A stretch of DNA of 64,000 nt from Pseudescherichia sp031987975 (lineage in GTDB: Bacteria > Pseudomonadota > Gammaproteobacteria > Enterobacterales > Enterobacteriaceae), in NCBI RefSeq assembly GCF_031987975.1, contig NZ_DALZYX010000007.1, forward strand, positions 124,001-188,000. Reading direction: 5' to 3'. The notes beneath the pieces were generated by a model. That model did not search any database and was not told the origin of the DNA. It saw only the letters and a program-made list of their open reading frames with translations. How positions within the stretch are numbered: position 1 is the first letter of the stretch; each line of letters begins with the position of its first letter. Position numbers and translations under genes: made by a program. This document shows, in pieces, positions 16,191-24,528 of this stretch.

Positions 16191-16748
16191 ATGGCGACAT
16201 TTTCAAATAACGTGAAGGTTAATAACTTTCAGTACAAAAGCGTTGAGCCAGTCTATTCAAATCAGTCATGGACAGGTCAGCGAATTATGCGTAGTTCGGG
16301 CATTCAGTACTATCAGATTCAATTTCAATTAAATTTCAACGTAGAGCACATTGGCGAAGTAAACGCTTTTCTTGCTGAATATAGTCAGGGAAAACCATTC
16401 ACACTCTCAATGGGGCATATCAGTACCTATCGTGGTGGGATGGTGGGTGCATTAACTTCCCAGGGATCTTCGTCGAAAGGTACGAAATTAATTACTACAA
16501 ACAGTAATGCAATGGCAGTGGGTGAACTCATTCAGTTTTCAAACCATAAGAAAATTTATCGAATTGTGGACCGTACTGATACGTCCCTGACGATTTTCCC
16601 GGCATTGCAAAATACCGTTCAGCCTTACGAGTTGATAACTTATAACAATCTAATGATTGAAGCAGTACTGGACCCAGATAATGATTATTCGATGACAGTC
16701 GGAAAGCTCATGAGTATTACATTGAAGGCTACGGAGAATATTACATAA
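16191..16748 (+). CDS. Tail-tip protein (gpM-like position)
   Basis: A 185-residue beta-rich protein directly after the tape measure, where lambda has gpM and other phages the distal tail protein. Pattern: FSNNVKVNNFQYKSVEPVYSN, then QRIMRSSGIQYYQIQFQLNF and a C-terminal LMSITLKATENIT. I do not recognise the exact family. It should join the end of the tube to the tip complex. Its stop codon overlaps the next gene's ATG by one base. Confidence 0.6.
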   Translation: MATFSNNVKVNNFQYKSVEPVYSNQSWTGQRIMRSSGIQYYQIQFQLNFNVEHIGEVNAFLAEYSQGKPFTLSMGHISTYRGGMVGALTSQGSSSKGTKLITTNSNAMAVGELIQFSNHKKIYRIVDRTDTSLTIFPALQNTVQPYELITYNNLMIEAVLDPDNDYSMTVGKLMSITLKATENIT

Positions 16749-17371
16749 TGGATGATGGTATTTTAACAAATAGTTCACTGCTTAAGTACTGGCAGCTCGT
16801 TCGCGGTACTGCAAAGACAAAATTAACAATCATGGAAGTCATGAGCTTGGGTGTTCATGTCACTTTTTTTGATGTTATGCCTCGCGGTGAAAGTGGTTTT
16901 CACTGGACAGATTCACTCGTAGATATTGAGTTAAACGGTAATCTGTATACCAGCTTCCCCGATATTATTAGCGGTTCTTTGCCCTCGTTTAGCGAGGCAA
17001 AAGGAATCAATAATGATGCAATCAGTTTCAAGGTAAGTAATGTCAATCCTTCAGTACGGGCACTTGCTTTCGGTGGGAAATTCAAAGACGCCCAAATGAA
17101 TGTCACACTGGTAATCCTCAATCCATATGACAGTAAACCATTATATTCAGTAAGAATGTTTACGGGTTTTATCGATTACGTTACTGCTTCAGTTGATCCT
17201 AACCAGAAAACTAATGATATGGAAATTCATGTTAATAGCGTCTACAAAAAGCTCGACCGCCAGGCAGCATTAATCGCAGCGAACGCAGTTTATCAATCTT
17301 ATTTCCCAAGCGACGAGTATTTCAGCCTACTCGGACAAATCAATCAATCCCAGACATGGAGGTATAAATGA
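16748..17371 (+). CDS. Tail-tip protein (gpL/DUF2163-like)
   Basis: A 207-residue protein with the layout of the DUF2163/gpL-type hub proteins: VDIELNGNLYTSFPDIISGSL, AISFKVSNVNPSVRALA, VTLVILNPYDSKPLYSVRMFTGFIDY, then DMEIHVNSVYKKLDRQA. These proteins form part of the tail-tip ring. The lambda-type [4Fe-4S]-binding cysteines are not seen; the protein has no cysteine. It lies between the gpM-like and the peptidase gene and overlaps both by a few bases, so the tip genes are translationally coupled. Confidence 0.6.
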   Translation: MDDGILTNSSLLKYWQLVRGTAKTKLTIMEVMSLGVHVTFFDVMPRGESGFHWTDSLVDIELNGNLYTSFPDIISGSLPSFSEAKGINNDAISFKVSNVNPSVRALAFGGKFKDAQMNVTLVILNPYDSKPLYSVRMFTGFIDYVTASVDPNQKTNDMEIHVNSVYKKLDRQAALIAANAVYQSYFPSDEYFSLLGQINQSQTWRYK

Positions 17372-17775
17372 TGCATAACAAGATTATGGAAATAATTCAG
17401 TACGCTCTCGATAACCCTTATAAGTATGGCGATAACGATTGCAATATTATTGTACTGAGACTTATCGACTTGATTAATGGGACAACTACCTTAGCGAATC
17501 GTCAATATAAGACCGTTAAGCAGGGTATCAAGGGTCTGAATAAGCAGGGCTGGAACCATACTGGAGAAGTAGTTGAACAGTACTGTGATGAGGTTACACA
17601 TACTATTGACGGCGATATCTGGCTAGACCCGGATAATGAATTAATTATGGCAGTGGTTGTTAGTGGTCGAGTACTGGGTGTGAATGAAGAGCACAATGGA
17701 TTTGTACTTCAGGCAAAGCCCAAAAATGGAAAGTATTACAGAGTAAGGAAACAGAGTAATGGGGAAAATAACTAA
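17368..17775 (+). CDS. NlpC/P60-like (DUF6950-type) tail peptidase
   Basis: A 135-residue protein with an N-terminal NPYKYGDNDCNIIVLRLID, the active-site Cys region of NlpC/P60-like peptidases of the DUF6950 kind, and later strands VSGRVLGVNEEHNGFVLQAK. It occupies the place of lambda gpK, which cleaves peptidoglycan stem peptides for entry. GGAGG lies ahead of two adjacent ATG codons (17368, 17371). The expected His residue could be that of EEHNGF. It could be a reduced or inactive version, as no second His/Asp is obvious. Confidence 0.6.
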   Translation: MMHNKIMEIIQYALDNPYKYGDNDCNIIVLRLIDLINGTTTLANRQYKTVKQGIKGLNKQGWNHTGEVVEQYCDEVTHTIDGDIWLDPDNELIMAVVVSGRVLGVNEEHNGFVLQAKPKNGKYYRVRKQSNGENN

Positions 17776-20700
17776 AGGGGGCATTTTCGGTGCTATTGTA
17801 AGTGCAGTCATCGTGGCTGCCGCAGTCTATTTCACCGGAGGTACAGTACTGGCAGCAATTGGCTGGGGTGCCGCAGCCGGGGCAGTTAGTTTAGTGGCAT
17901 CTTCTATGCTCAGTCAGATTGGAGTACAGGGATATGGGGACGTGGCCGATACTGCCAGCCGAAGTACCTCAGCCACTACGGGCTTGCCAGTACTATACGG
18001 TGGTCAATACCCACACAAGAACGGCGTTAGCGGGGGTAGTTTCATCTATACGGGTTCAATTGTCCCCTGGGTAAACGTACTCAATGGTGACTCTCAATAT
18101 CTGTTTAGTGAACAGGCAATCTGTTATACGGGCGTAGCAAAGCATATCGAACAACTTTACATCGATCAGGAGCCAGTACTTGCAGTACCCGTCACTGCTG
18201 ATGGAGTAGTTCCCCGTGCGAATATTGCAAGCAAATATCAGGATATATTGCAATTAGAGGTGCGTTTCGGTGGTGATTATACCGATACAAAAACTCTGGC
18301 AAAAGAATATGCAGGTCCGAAATGGACTGATAAATTTCTCGGTAAGGGACTTGTCACTGTATCCGTTGTTATTAAAAAAACTCAGGACTCAATGGAAAAC
18401 AGCCTGCTGGTCAATGACCAGTTCACGCTAACAGCAGAGATGAAAGGCCAGGAAATTTTAGATTTAGTCACCGGGAATAAATTAGCAACTTCCAGCCCGC
18501 CTTCAATTATCTATGATTATCTGACGAATAATATCTATGGCATGAATATTGAGCCGTCATTAATCAATATTGATACGTTTATTGAAACGGCAGCATACTG
18601 TAATCAGATGGAGTATTACGCCAATGGGGCTATTTCCTATCAGAGTTCTTTCAAGGAAAACATTGATAATATCTGTCAGGTAGCGGGAATTATCATATAT
18701 GTTAATGCAGGCAAGATTTGCATGACAACGGACCGTAAAACACTCTCTGTTGCTTCATTTGATGAACATAATATCTTTGGACAGGTGCAATTAACTACAT
18801 CGGGAAGTACTGACTATTTTAATATCGTCGATGCGAAGTACACTAATCCCGCCTCAATGTATGCCACGGACGTATTACGAATCCCATCGGAACTGAGTCA
18901 GGACGAGTTAATTAAAACTGACCGCCAGACAATCCCAATCAGCCGGGATTACACGTGGTGTTACGACCAGGATACGTTATCACGTATGGTAAACGTTGAT
19001 GTTCTCAAGGCTAAATACGCGTTAAGTACTCTTACGTTCACAACCAGTGAAGGGTGGGATTTGAAAGTATGGGATTCGATTGACGTCAAAATTGATGAGC
19101 TGGCCGTGAATGGTAAATTCAAGGTACTGTCAAAGGATATTGAAACTAATCAGGAAAGCATCGGGTACTGCACCATTACGTGCGTTGAAGCTCCCGATGC
19201 CATGTATGATGGAGTAGATCCGGGTGTGTGGTCGCCGGGTGGTGTACTTGACCTGTCAGCACTAACAGTAATTCCGCCCACTAATCTACGTGCATCTCGT
19301 AAGGGCAACGTTGCAAGTGGCTCTATCGTAGAGCTGGCCTGGGATGCCAGTACTGATCCGTACCTCAGAGGTTATTACATTTATTATAAACTCAGTACTG
19401 CAACAAACTGGACGTATGCTGGCAGTACAAATATCCAAAAAACTGATTATGAATTATTTGGACTGTCTGACACGGAGAAATATGATTTTGCTGTAGAGGC
19501 GTATTCAAATATTGGGCGTAAGAGCACGAAGTCAACTCTTAATGGTTTAGTGCCTACATACAACTTTGCACTACCTAGTATTACGGGTGTCCAGCTAGCT
19601 AACCATACTGTAGGGGATTATGAGACTGATTCGAGTGATTTCAATATTACGTGGGATAACCAGAAGAATCTCGTAATTGGTGGGCGTCCATTCTCGGACT
19701 ATTTCAAGTACTACGTAATTAATATCTATAATGGCAGTGCCTTAGTCAAGACGTTCTATACTCAGGAAAACAGCTTTAACTACACATTAGCTCTGAACGA
19801 TTCACGAATCCGAAAACCTACCATTGGTATTATTGCCCAGGGTTTTAATAGCGGTACATATTCACAGGAAGTTAAAATTACTGTAGAGAATAAACAATGT
19901 GGATTAGTGCAGGGCGTAAATTTTACGGGTGGTTTCGGTAATTTGTTCGTCTCATGGACTCCCTCAGCAGAAAGGGATTATGAGGGTGCGGTACTGTTAA
20001 TCTCGAATGGGATTAGTACGCGGCTGGAGTCACTAAAAGCTTATTCCCATGATTCATTATCATGTACTGATGGTGAATACAGGGTAAAACTTGGACTCTA
20101 TGATGTATTTGGTCAGGATAATATTCAGTACTCTGCTGAACAAGTAATCAATCTCAATAGCAAGTACGTATATACGGAAGAGGATGCAGCGGAAATCAAT
20201 AGTATTCTCGATCTCAGTGATCGACTTACGGAAACGCTGAATAGTGCCGTCACGATAGCCAATAACAATACCAGTACTGTAGTGTCCCAGGCAGAGTCCC
20301 GCACGAGTGATAAAATTACTGCCAGTGAAAGGACATTGACTACTCAGATCACCAATGTGAATGACAGCCTCAGTCAACGTCTCTCCACAGTTGAGAGTAC
20401 GGCTTCCGGGAACAGATCATCTATCTCATCACTTGAGCAAACAGTGACGAATAACAATTCTGCACAGGCCAATGCAGTAGCCCAGCTACGTACGGACGTG
20501 AACGGGCAGATCGGTACTGTAAACCAGCAGATGAGCACTAAGGCCACGGCAAGTACGGTAGACAGTAATTACACACTCTCAGTGAATGCCAACGGTACAG
20601 TAGCGGGGATGCGTTTAGTAGCCAGTCAGAGTACGAGCTATAACAGTGCGATCTACTTTGCCGCCGATAAGTTCATTGTCAATGGAAGTGACAGTGCCGT

Positions 20701-21061
20701 AGCTGGCGGGACTGCACCATTTGCAGTGGTTAACGGTACTACCTACATCAAGACATCAATGATTCAGGCCGCAAGTATTGGGACTGGGTACATTGCCGAT
20801 GCAGCAATCACTTCTCTTAAGCTGGCATATGGTTCAGTAAATGAACTTCATGTACAGGATGGAAGCATCAGTAACGCCAAAATTGGTAACTACATTGCCA
20901 GTAATAACTATGTCTATAACCAGTCTGGTTGGTATATGGGCAAGGACGGAACATTACTGATAAATGGCAATGGTGGTACGGGTCGCATGGTAATTAGTAA
21001 CAGTCAAATCGTCATATATGACAATAACGGCACATTGCGTGTACGTATGGGACTATGGTGA
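17759..21061 (+). CDS. Host-specificity tail-tip protein (gpJ-like)
   Basis: A 1100-residue central tip protein. Residues 5-65 are hydrophobic and Gly/Ala-rich (GAIVSAVIVAAAVYFTGG), like lambda gpI, suggesting an I-J fusion. About 80-470 is the conserved gpJ hub (TTGLPVLYGGQYPHKNG, SPPSIIYDYLTNNIYGM). Then come FN3 domains (from about 500, PPTNLRASRKGNVASG), a long helical stretch (790-900), and a DUF1983-type C-terminus (IYFAADKFIVNG, SLKLAYGSVNELHVQDGSI). The very C-terminal residues normally bind the receptor. The start overlaps the peptidase gene by 17 bases. Confidence 0.9.
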   Translation: MGKITKGGIFGAIVSAVIVAAAVYFTGGTVLAAIGWGAAAGAVSLVASSMLSQIGVQGYGDVADTASRSTSATTGLPVLYGGQYPHKNGVSGGSFIYTGSIVPWVNVLNGDSQYLFSEQAICYTGVAKHIEQLYIDQEPVLAVPVTADGVVPRANIASKYQDILQLEVRFGGDYTDTKTLAKEYAGPKWTDKFLGKGLVTVSVVIKKTQDSMENSLLVNDQFTLTAEMKGQEILDLVTGNKLATSSPPSIIYDYLTNNIYGMNIEPSLINIDTFIETAAYCNQMEYYANGAISYQSSFKENIDNICQVAGIIIYVNAGKICMTTDRKTLSVASFDEHNIFGQVQLTTSGSTDYFNIVDAKYTNPASMYATDVLRIPSELSQDELIKTDRQTIPISRDYTWCYDQDTLSRMVNVDVLKAKYALSTLTFTTSEGWDLKVWDSIDVKIDELAVNGKFKVLSKDIETNQESIGYCTITCVEAPDAMYDGVDPGVWSPGGVLDLSALTVIPPTNLRASRKGNVASGSIVELAWDASTDPYLRGYYIYYKLSTATNWTYAGSTNIQKTDYELFGLSDTEKYDFAVEAYSNIGRKSTKSTLNGLVPTYNFALPSITGVQLANHTVGDYETDSSDFNITWDNQKNLVIGGRPFSDYFKYYVINIYNGSALVKTFYTQENSFNYTLALNDSRIRKPTIGIIAQGFNSGTYSQEVKITVENKQCGLVQGVNFTGGFGNLFVSWTPSAERDYEGAVLLISNGISTRLESLKAYSHDSLSCTDGEYRVKLGLYDVFGQDNIQYSAEQVINLNSKYVYTEEDAAEINSILDLSDRLTETLNSAVTIANNNTSTVVSQAESRTSDKITASERTLTTQITNVNDSLSQRLSTVESTASGNRSSISSLEQTVTNNNSAQANAVAQLRTDVNGQIGTVNQQMSTKATASTVDSNYTLSVNANGTVAGMRLVASQSTSYNSAIYFAADKFIVNGSDSAVAGGTAPFAVVNGTTYIKTSMIQAASIGTGYIADAAITSLKLAYGSVNELHVQDGSISNAKIGNYIASNNYVYNQSGWYMGKDGTLLINGNGGTGRMVISNSQIVIYDNNGTLRVRMGLW

Positions 21062-21065
21062 TTTT

Positions 21066-21359
21066 ATGCAGGGAATACAATGCTGGGATCAGTACGGAAG
21101 GCTGATAGTTGACGTTGGCGATTATAATATGCGTTATGTCAGTACTGTCACTCTGAATGTCGGACCGGGTGCTAATGCCTGGTCTGTAGGTGTACAGGGT
21201 ATGCGTCCTAATGGCTGGTTAGCAGTAATGCGAACTAATTTATACTGGAATGAGTACTATTGTATTCCGGGGGATAACGCTTTCACGGTGCAGTACTTAT
21301 TACCATATGCACCATATGCAACAACGCTAATTTTTGACGTATACAAATATGATTTTTAA
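21066..21359 (+). CDS. Small tail-tip accessory protein A
   Basis: A 97-residue protein starting at ATG 21066, just after gpJ. Its N-terminus, GIQCWDQYGRLIVDVGDYNMR, parallels that of the next protein (GFEVYNSAGALTIDSG), so the two share a small domain. Families with this pattern (DUF6453-like) are found behind gpJ in lambda-type phages, and may cap or decorate the tip. I am not certain of the family. No membrane segment. Confidence 0.6.
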   Translation: MQGIQCWDQYGRLIVDVGDYNMRYVSTVTLNVGPGANAWSVGVQGMRPNGWLAVMRTNLYWNEYYCIPGDNAFTVQYLLPYAPYATTLIFDVYKYDF

Positions 21360-21368
21360 GGGGGGGCC

Positions 21369-22019
21369 ATGTCAGGTTTCGAGGTTTATAATTCGGCAGG
21401 TGCTCTGACTATTGATAGTGGTTGGGGGAAATCAATTGTGATGAGCAGTGTCAAGGCGATGGGGGGATTACTGGATACTGGGTTCTACCGTTTTAATAGC
21501 AGTCTGGGGGATGGTTCTGTACTGGGATTTCTCACATCCGATTTTTTTCCCGCAGAGGGGTTACGATGGTTTCAGCCACAGGTAAACGGCAGCTACTGTT
21601 TTCCGGGGGCGTCACTCTATCAGGCAGGGACGGGGCGTTTCATGCTGAGTAACAATACTACGCCCCTCCAGAGTGGCTATCTGGACGTGTTTGATCCGGG
21701 AGGGCAATTAACGTTCAGTGCAGCCAGTGCCGGGACAATGCCGCGTATCATGGATTTTTTCACCGTACCTGCAACACATGATTTGGCAACGGCAATTACA
21801 CTCAACACGGCATTTGCCGATCCGTGGATTTGCATCAGCCAGTGTCCTGGTAACGTCTCCAGTGACGGTTCTCAGGGTGGTTATTCGGGACTCATGATAC
21901 GTCGAGTCACTAGCACTCAGTTTCAGTTGCAGTACCTGAACCGGTTCCAGAAGCCATACCGCACAGCAATGGGCGGCAATGGAATCCGAATTGCCCTCGC
22001 ATACTTCACGGGGTACTAA
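21369..22019 (+). CDS. Tail-tip accessory protein B (beta-rich)
   Basis: A 216-residue beta-rich protein with low charge. The N-terminal 30 residues match the preceding protein; the rest is Gly/Ser/Phe-rich (DFFPAEGLRWFQPQVNGSYCFPG, GYSGLMIRRVTSTQFQLQYLNRF). RBS GGGGGG lies close upstream. Proteins of this form in phage tail modules are thought to be tip or side-fibre parts involved in binding the cell surface. It is the last gene of the + strand tail operon before the lysis region. Confidence 0.6.
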   Translation: MSGFEVYNSAGALTIDSGWGKSIVMSSVKAMGGLLDTGFYRFNSSLGDGSVLGFLTSDFFPAEGLRWFQPQVNGSYCFPGASLYQAGTGRFMLSNNTTPLQSGYLDVFDPGGQLTFSAASAGTMPRIMDFFTVPATHDLATAITLNTAFADPWICISQCPGNVSSDGSQGGYSGLMIRRVTSTQFQLQYLNRFQKPYRTAMGGNGIRIALAYFTGY

Positions 22020-22051
22020 ATACTTGATAAAAATAATAAAAAGGTGTGTAT

Positions 22052-22324
22052 ATGGAAATTGGCAGCATTATTGCTCTGACGGTTTCAGTACTGGGATTTT
22101 TCTGGACAATCTATCGTGATAAGTCTGGAGATAACAGTACTGTACTTGAACGAATCACTAAAATTGAGACTAAAGTACTCCTAACGGAAAGTAATATTTC
22201 TCGTTTAGAGGCAGAGCAGGACGAAATGAAGAAGACTTTAAAATCTTTAGAAGCTCAGATCAATCAAATGAATCTCAAGGTTGAACGAATTTTAACAATT
22301 TTAGAAAACAATAAAGGGGCGTAA
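22052..22324 (+). CDS. Membrane-anchored coiled-coil protein, possible holin partner
   Basis: A 90-residue protein: an N-terminal membrane segment (GSIIALTVSVLGFFWTIY) then a heptad-patterned coiled coil to the end (ITKIETKVLLTESNISRLEA and following). ATG 22052 follows AAAAAGG. This is the reverse order of XhlA-type lysis proteins, but the same architecture occurs in phage antiholin or membrane-tether proteins. It lies next to the lysozyme gene, on the opposite strand. A lysis role is likely but unproved. Confidence 0.55.
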   Translation: MEIGSIIALTVSVLGFFWTIYRDKSGDNSTVLERITKIETKVLLTESNISRLEAEQDEMKKTLKSLEAQINQMNLKVERILTILENNKGA

Positions 22325-22342
22325 TGCCCCTTATTTGTTTTT
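22314..22342. terminator. Bidirectional terminator between convergent genes
   Basis: AAGGGGC and GCCCCTT around a GTAAT loop; the stop codons of both convergent genes lie in or beside it, and T-rich tails follow on both strands (ATTTGTTTTTT on +, TATTGTTTTC on -). Confidence 0.7.
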
Positions 22343-22777
22343 TAACTCTGCTACCATTGCATTGACGCGGTTTGGTGTCTGCCTGTACCACAAAGAATCT
22401 TTGGCCTGCCGTATCGCTTCTGGATAATTCCCCACTCGCAAGGCGTCAATCATCTTGCGAAATTTACGTACTCCCGCTAATCCTAACTGAAACGTCATGA
22501 TAACAAGAAATGCCTGCCAGTCATCCGGTACGTTTAAACCCAGCGTTTGAACTTGAACAATCGCCTTTGCAATATCCTTGTCAAGCAATGCATCAGCTTG
22601 TGCTTCGGTAAGGCCACTGCTGAAATTTTCACCGGGCATAATCAGGTGTCCATAACCGATAGTCATTTTTCCCAGTGAATCAGGATAGGGATAGAATTTA
22701 CCGTTGCGATAGTATTTCTTCATCTGCTGATACTGTAGGGTGCCCTCATAGGCTTTTAATCTCTCATTTAAATTCAT
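22331..22777 (-). CDS. T4-type lysozyme (endolysin, GH24)
   Basis: A 148-residue muramidase that cuts the peptidoglycan glycan chain at lysis. It aligns with T4 gpe: NERLKAYEG has the catalytic Glu11, PDSLGKMTIGYGHL has Asp33 and Thr39 (T4 Asp20, Thr26), and QLGLAGVRKFRKMIDAL and SLWYRQTPNRVNAMVAEL match the C-terminal lobe. There is an insertion of 13 residues between Glu and Asp relative to T4. It has no signal peptide, so it needs a holin. Unusually, it lies on the strand opposite to all late genes. Confidence 0.92.
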   Translation of the reverse strand: MNLNERLKAYEGTLQYQQMKKYYRNGKFYPYPDSLGKMTIGYGHLIMPGENFSSGLTEAQADALLDKDIAKAIVQVQTLGLNVPDDWQAFLVIMTFQLGLAGVRKFRKMIDALRVGNYPEAIRQAKDSLWYRQTPNRVNAMVAELKNK

Positions 22778-22819
22778 TTCATAAATACCATATAAATTAA
22801 TGTGTGAGGTATTTATGAA
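22778..22819. promoter_or_regulatory. 12-bp perfect inverted repeat between divergent genes
   Basis: TTCATAAATACC (22778-22789) and GGTATTTATGAA (22808-22817 plus two) mirror each other around an 18-base AT-rich spacer. The left arm lies directly before the endolysin start and the right arm contains the start codon of the next gene. It could be an operator, or the footprint of an inversion. Confidence 0.45.
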
Positions 22820-23249
22820 CGCATGGAAATATGCGGGTGAGTGGGAAGAGAATGATATAGCCGGGAACAATTACGCCGGGTTTATCTACATGTTCCGGTT
22901 CCCCGAATCAGGGCAGGTGTACTATGGGAGCAAGCAGATTTACAAAAGGGTGAAGGATGCGAGTAAGATTAAACCCACATCCGTTGAAAATGGCTGGCGG
23001 GAATATTCAAGTTCAAGCTCGTTAGTAAATCGACTTATTGATGAGGGGGCAATTTATGAACGTATCATTCTGTGGGCATTTCCCAGTATGAATGAAACGC
23101 TTCTTGCAGAGTTATCACTCATCGCCTGTGAGGGGCTTCATCCTCTTTGCCTGAACTATGCAGTAATGCACAAGTGTAAACTACCTGGCAGTACTGAACG
23201 CCTCAAAATTTATAATATTATGCAAGAAGTTCGAACGTGGTTGAGGTAA
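22815..23249 (+). CDS. GIY-YIG-like nuclease family protein
   Basis: A 144-residue protein. The segment AGFIYMFRFPESGQVYYGSKQIYK has the shape of a GIY-YIG start (IY ... YYG), followed by NGWREYSSSSSLVNRLIDEG and a MNETLLAEL segment; this is the layout of the GIY-YIG-like family found in many T4-type phages ('.W..Y..SS..L...I...G....E.IL....E.....E'). The metal-binding Glu could be that of NETLLAE. Possible roles are DNA maturation at cos or attack on other DNA. GAGG lies ahead of ATG 22815. Confidence 0.55.
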   Translation: MNAWKYAGEWEENDIAGNNYAGFIYMFRFPESGQVYYGSKQIYKRVKDASKIKPTSVENGWREYSSSSSLVNRLIDEGAIYERIILWAFPSMNETLLAELSLIACEGLHPLCLNYAVMHKCKLPGSTERLKIYNIMQEVRTWLR

Positions 23250-23253
23250 ATAT

Positions 23254-23817
23254 ATGGCTACAGTAAATGGCATTTCTAACGCAACGGCCTATTTGAAGCA
23301 AAAAGGCAGGGAGTTCGGTAAGAACTTCCAGAATGAAATAATTAACCGGTCTAAAGCGTTAGCAATGAAAATGCAGAAAGATATGAATAATGCCGTCGAT
23401 AAAGGCGGTGTCCCCTTTACGCAACGTTCGATCCTCTTCATGTACAAAAAGACGGGTACGGGTGTCCGTACTACCATTCTCGTTAAAAACGTACAGGCCA
23501 AGTACTTATATGACATTCTCGTAAAAGAGAAGGCAATTGATAAGTTTGTCCCTACCAGTAAAGCTCGTTTAACAAAGCAGGGGAATATTTCAGGACTGCA
23601 AAAGAACTTACAGACAGGACGATATAAAATTGCTAAGGGTAAAAATGGTAAGGTTCGCCTCATCGATACAACTCAGAAGAAGAAAGAGAAGCGGATTATT
23701 GCAGTACGAGAAAGGAAGAAGCGTAAGTTAATCTATGACTTCTACGGCGAAGCCGAAAAGGGTGCTCGTATGATTCTTAGTGGTATTAAGGGAACTTTTA
23801 TTTTTAAAAAGGGATAA
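23254..23817 (+). CDS. Minor tail protein Z-like (HK97 gp10-like)
   Basis: A 187-residue basic protein of about the length of lambda gpZ (192). Pattern: an N-terminal helix with SKALAMKMQKDMNNAVDKGGVPFTQRSILFMY, YLYDILVKEKAIDKFVPTSKARLTKQGNISGLQKNL, then a basic C-terminus ending in FYGEAEKGARMILSGI. gpZ-like proteins help attach tails to heads and normally are encoded just before gpU. Here the gene has moved behind gpJ and the lysozyme. Confidence 0.5.
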   Translation: MATVNGISNATAYLKQKGREFGKNFQNEIINRSKALAMKMQKDMNNAVDKGGVPFTQRSILFMYKKTGTGVRTTILVKNVQAKYLYDILVKEKAIDKFVPTSKARLTKQGNISGLQKNLQTGRYKIAKGKNGKVRLIDTTQKKKEKRIIAVRERKKRKLIYDFYGEAEKGARMILSGIKGTFIFKKG

Positions 23818-23818
23818 T

Positions 23819-24130
23819 ATGAATTTTGATGAACATTATGGCGATTTGACGGAAGAGATTACCCTGGCGGGGATTACTCCCGTAGCTAATAGTCTGCCAA
23901 TTCAAAAGTGCTTTCTGGGTAAAAAGTTCCAGAAGGCAATAAAAAACAGTGACCATGAAATAACCACCTTTATGAATGTTGGTTTTGAGAAACCCCAGAT
24001 ATTCGAAAACGGTTCAGTACTAACATGGTCGATGCAGGGACAGAATCTAGATGTTTTTGTCATTGACAGTAAGCAATTATTTGTCAAGGGAAGAAACTTC
24101 TGGGTATATGCAGTAGGAATTATCGAATGA
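23819..24130 (+). CDS. Small beta-rich protein of the relocated late cassette
   Basis: A 103-residue protein. ATG 23819 is preferred over the frame-open start 23780 because the true reading begins MNFDEHYGDLTEEITLAG right after the previous stop. Strand-rich with aromatic residues (LTWSMQGQNLDVFVIDSKQLF, NFWVYAVGIIE), like FII/head-tail joining barrels, but the homology is not clear. Overlaps the holin start by four bases. Confidence 0.5.
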   Translation: MNFDEHYGDLTEEITLAGITPVANSLPIQKCFLGKKFQKAIKNSDHEITTFMNVGFEKPQIFENGSVLTWSMQGQNLDVFVIDSKQLFVKGRNFWVYAVGIIE

Positions 24131-24417
24131 TAAGTATAATTTTAGATCTAATCAAAACTGGTTTTGGCTTTTTCCAGAAAAAAGAGCAAAGCAAAAGTGA
24201 ATCAACAGCTCAGACTAATCATGAACAAAACCAGATTACTCTTGAAGAAACACGACAGGGATTTACTTGGCGTCAATGTTTAGGTTACGTGCTGGCGTTT
24301 ATCATCGCATGGAATTACGTAATTGTGCCAGTACTGGACTATTTCGGCATCGTAATATTCAGTCTACCGCTGGGGCAGATTTTTCAAGTACTGATTTTGT
24401 TGCTGGGTGGTAGTTAA
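24127..24417 (+). CDS. Holin (3TM/GTA-type)
   Basis: A 96-residue membrane protein: an amphipathic or short hydrophobic N-terminus, a polar stretch (30-45), then two membrane segments, WRQCLGYVLAFIIAWNYVIV and FGIVIFSLPLGQIFQVLILL. The pattern is like the 3TM holins of gene-transfer agents and T1-type phages (PF11351-like). It would open the inner membrane for the lysozyme at 22331. It is the last + strand phage gene and ends in a strong terminator. Confidence 0.75.
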   Translation: MISIILDLIKTGFGFFQKKEQSKSESTAQTNHEQNQITLEETRQGFTWRQCLGYVLAFIIAWNYVIVPVLDYFGIVIFSLPLGQIFQVLILLLGGS

Positions 24418-24421
24418 GATT

Positions 24422-24449
24422 GTGCAGGTGTAATCACCTGCACTTTTTT
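24422..24449 (+). terminator. Rho-independent terminator of the late operon
   Basis: GTGCAGGTG-TAAT-CACCTGCAC, a perfect 9-bp stem, followed by six T's, five bases after the holin stop. Confidence 0.9.
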
Positions 24450-24528
24450 ATGTCTAATATAATGCAACACGGGATGGTACAGAATGAATTTTTATTGAAA
24501 CACATTACCTCTCGAGTATCGTATATGT

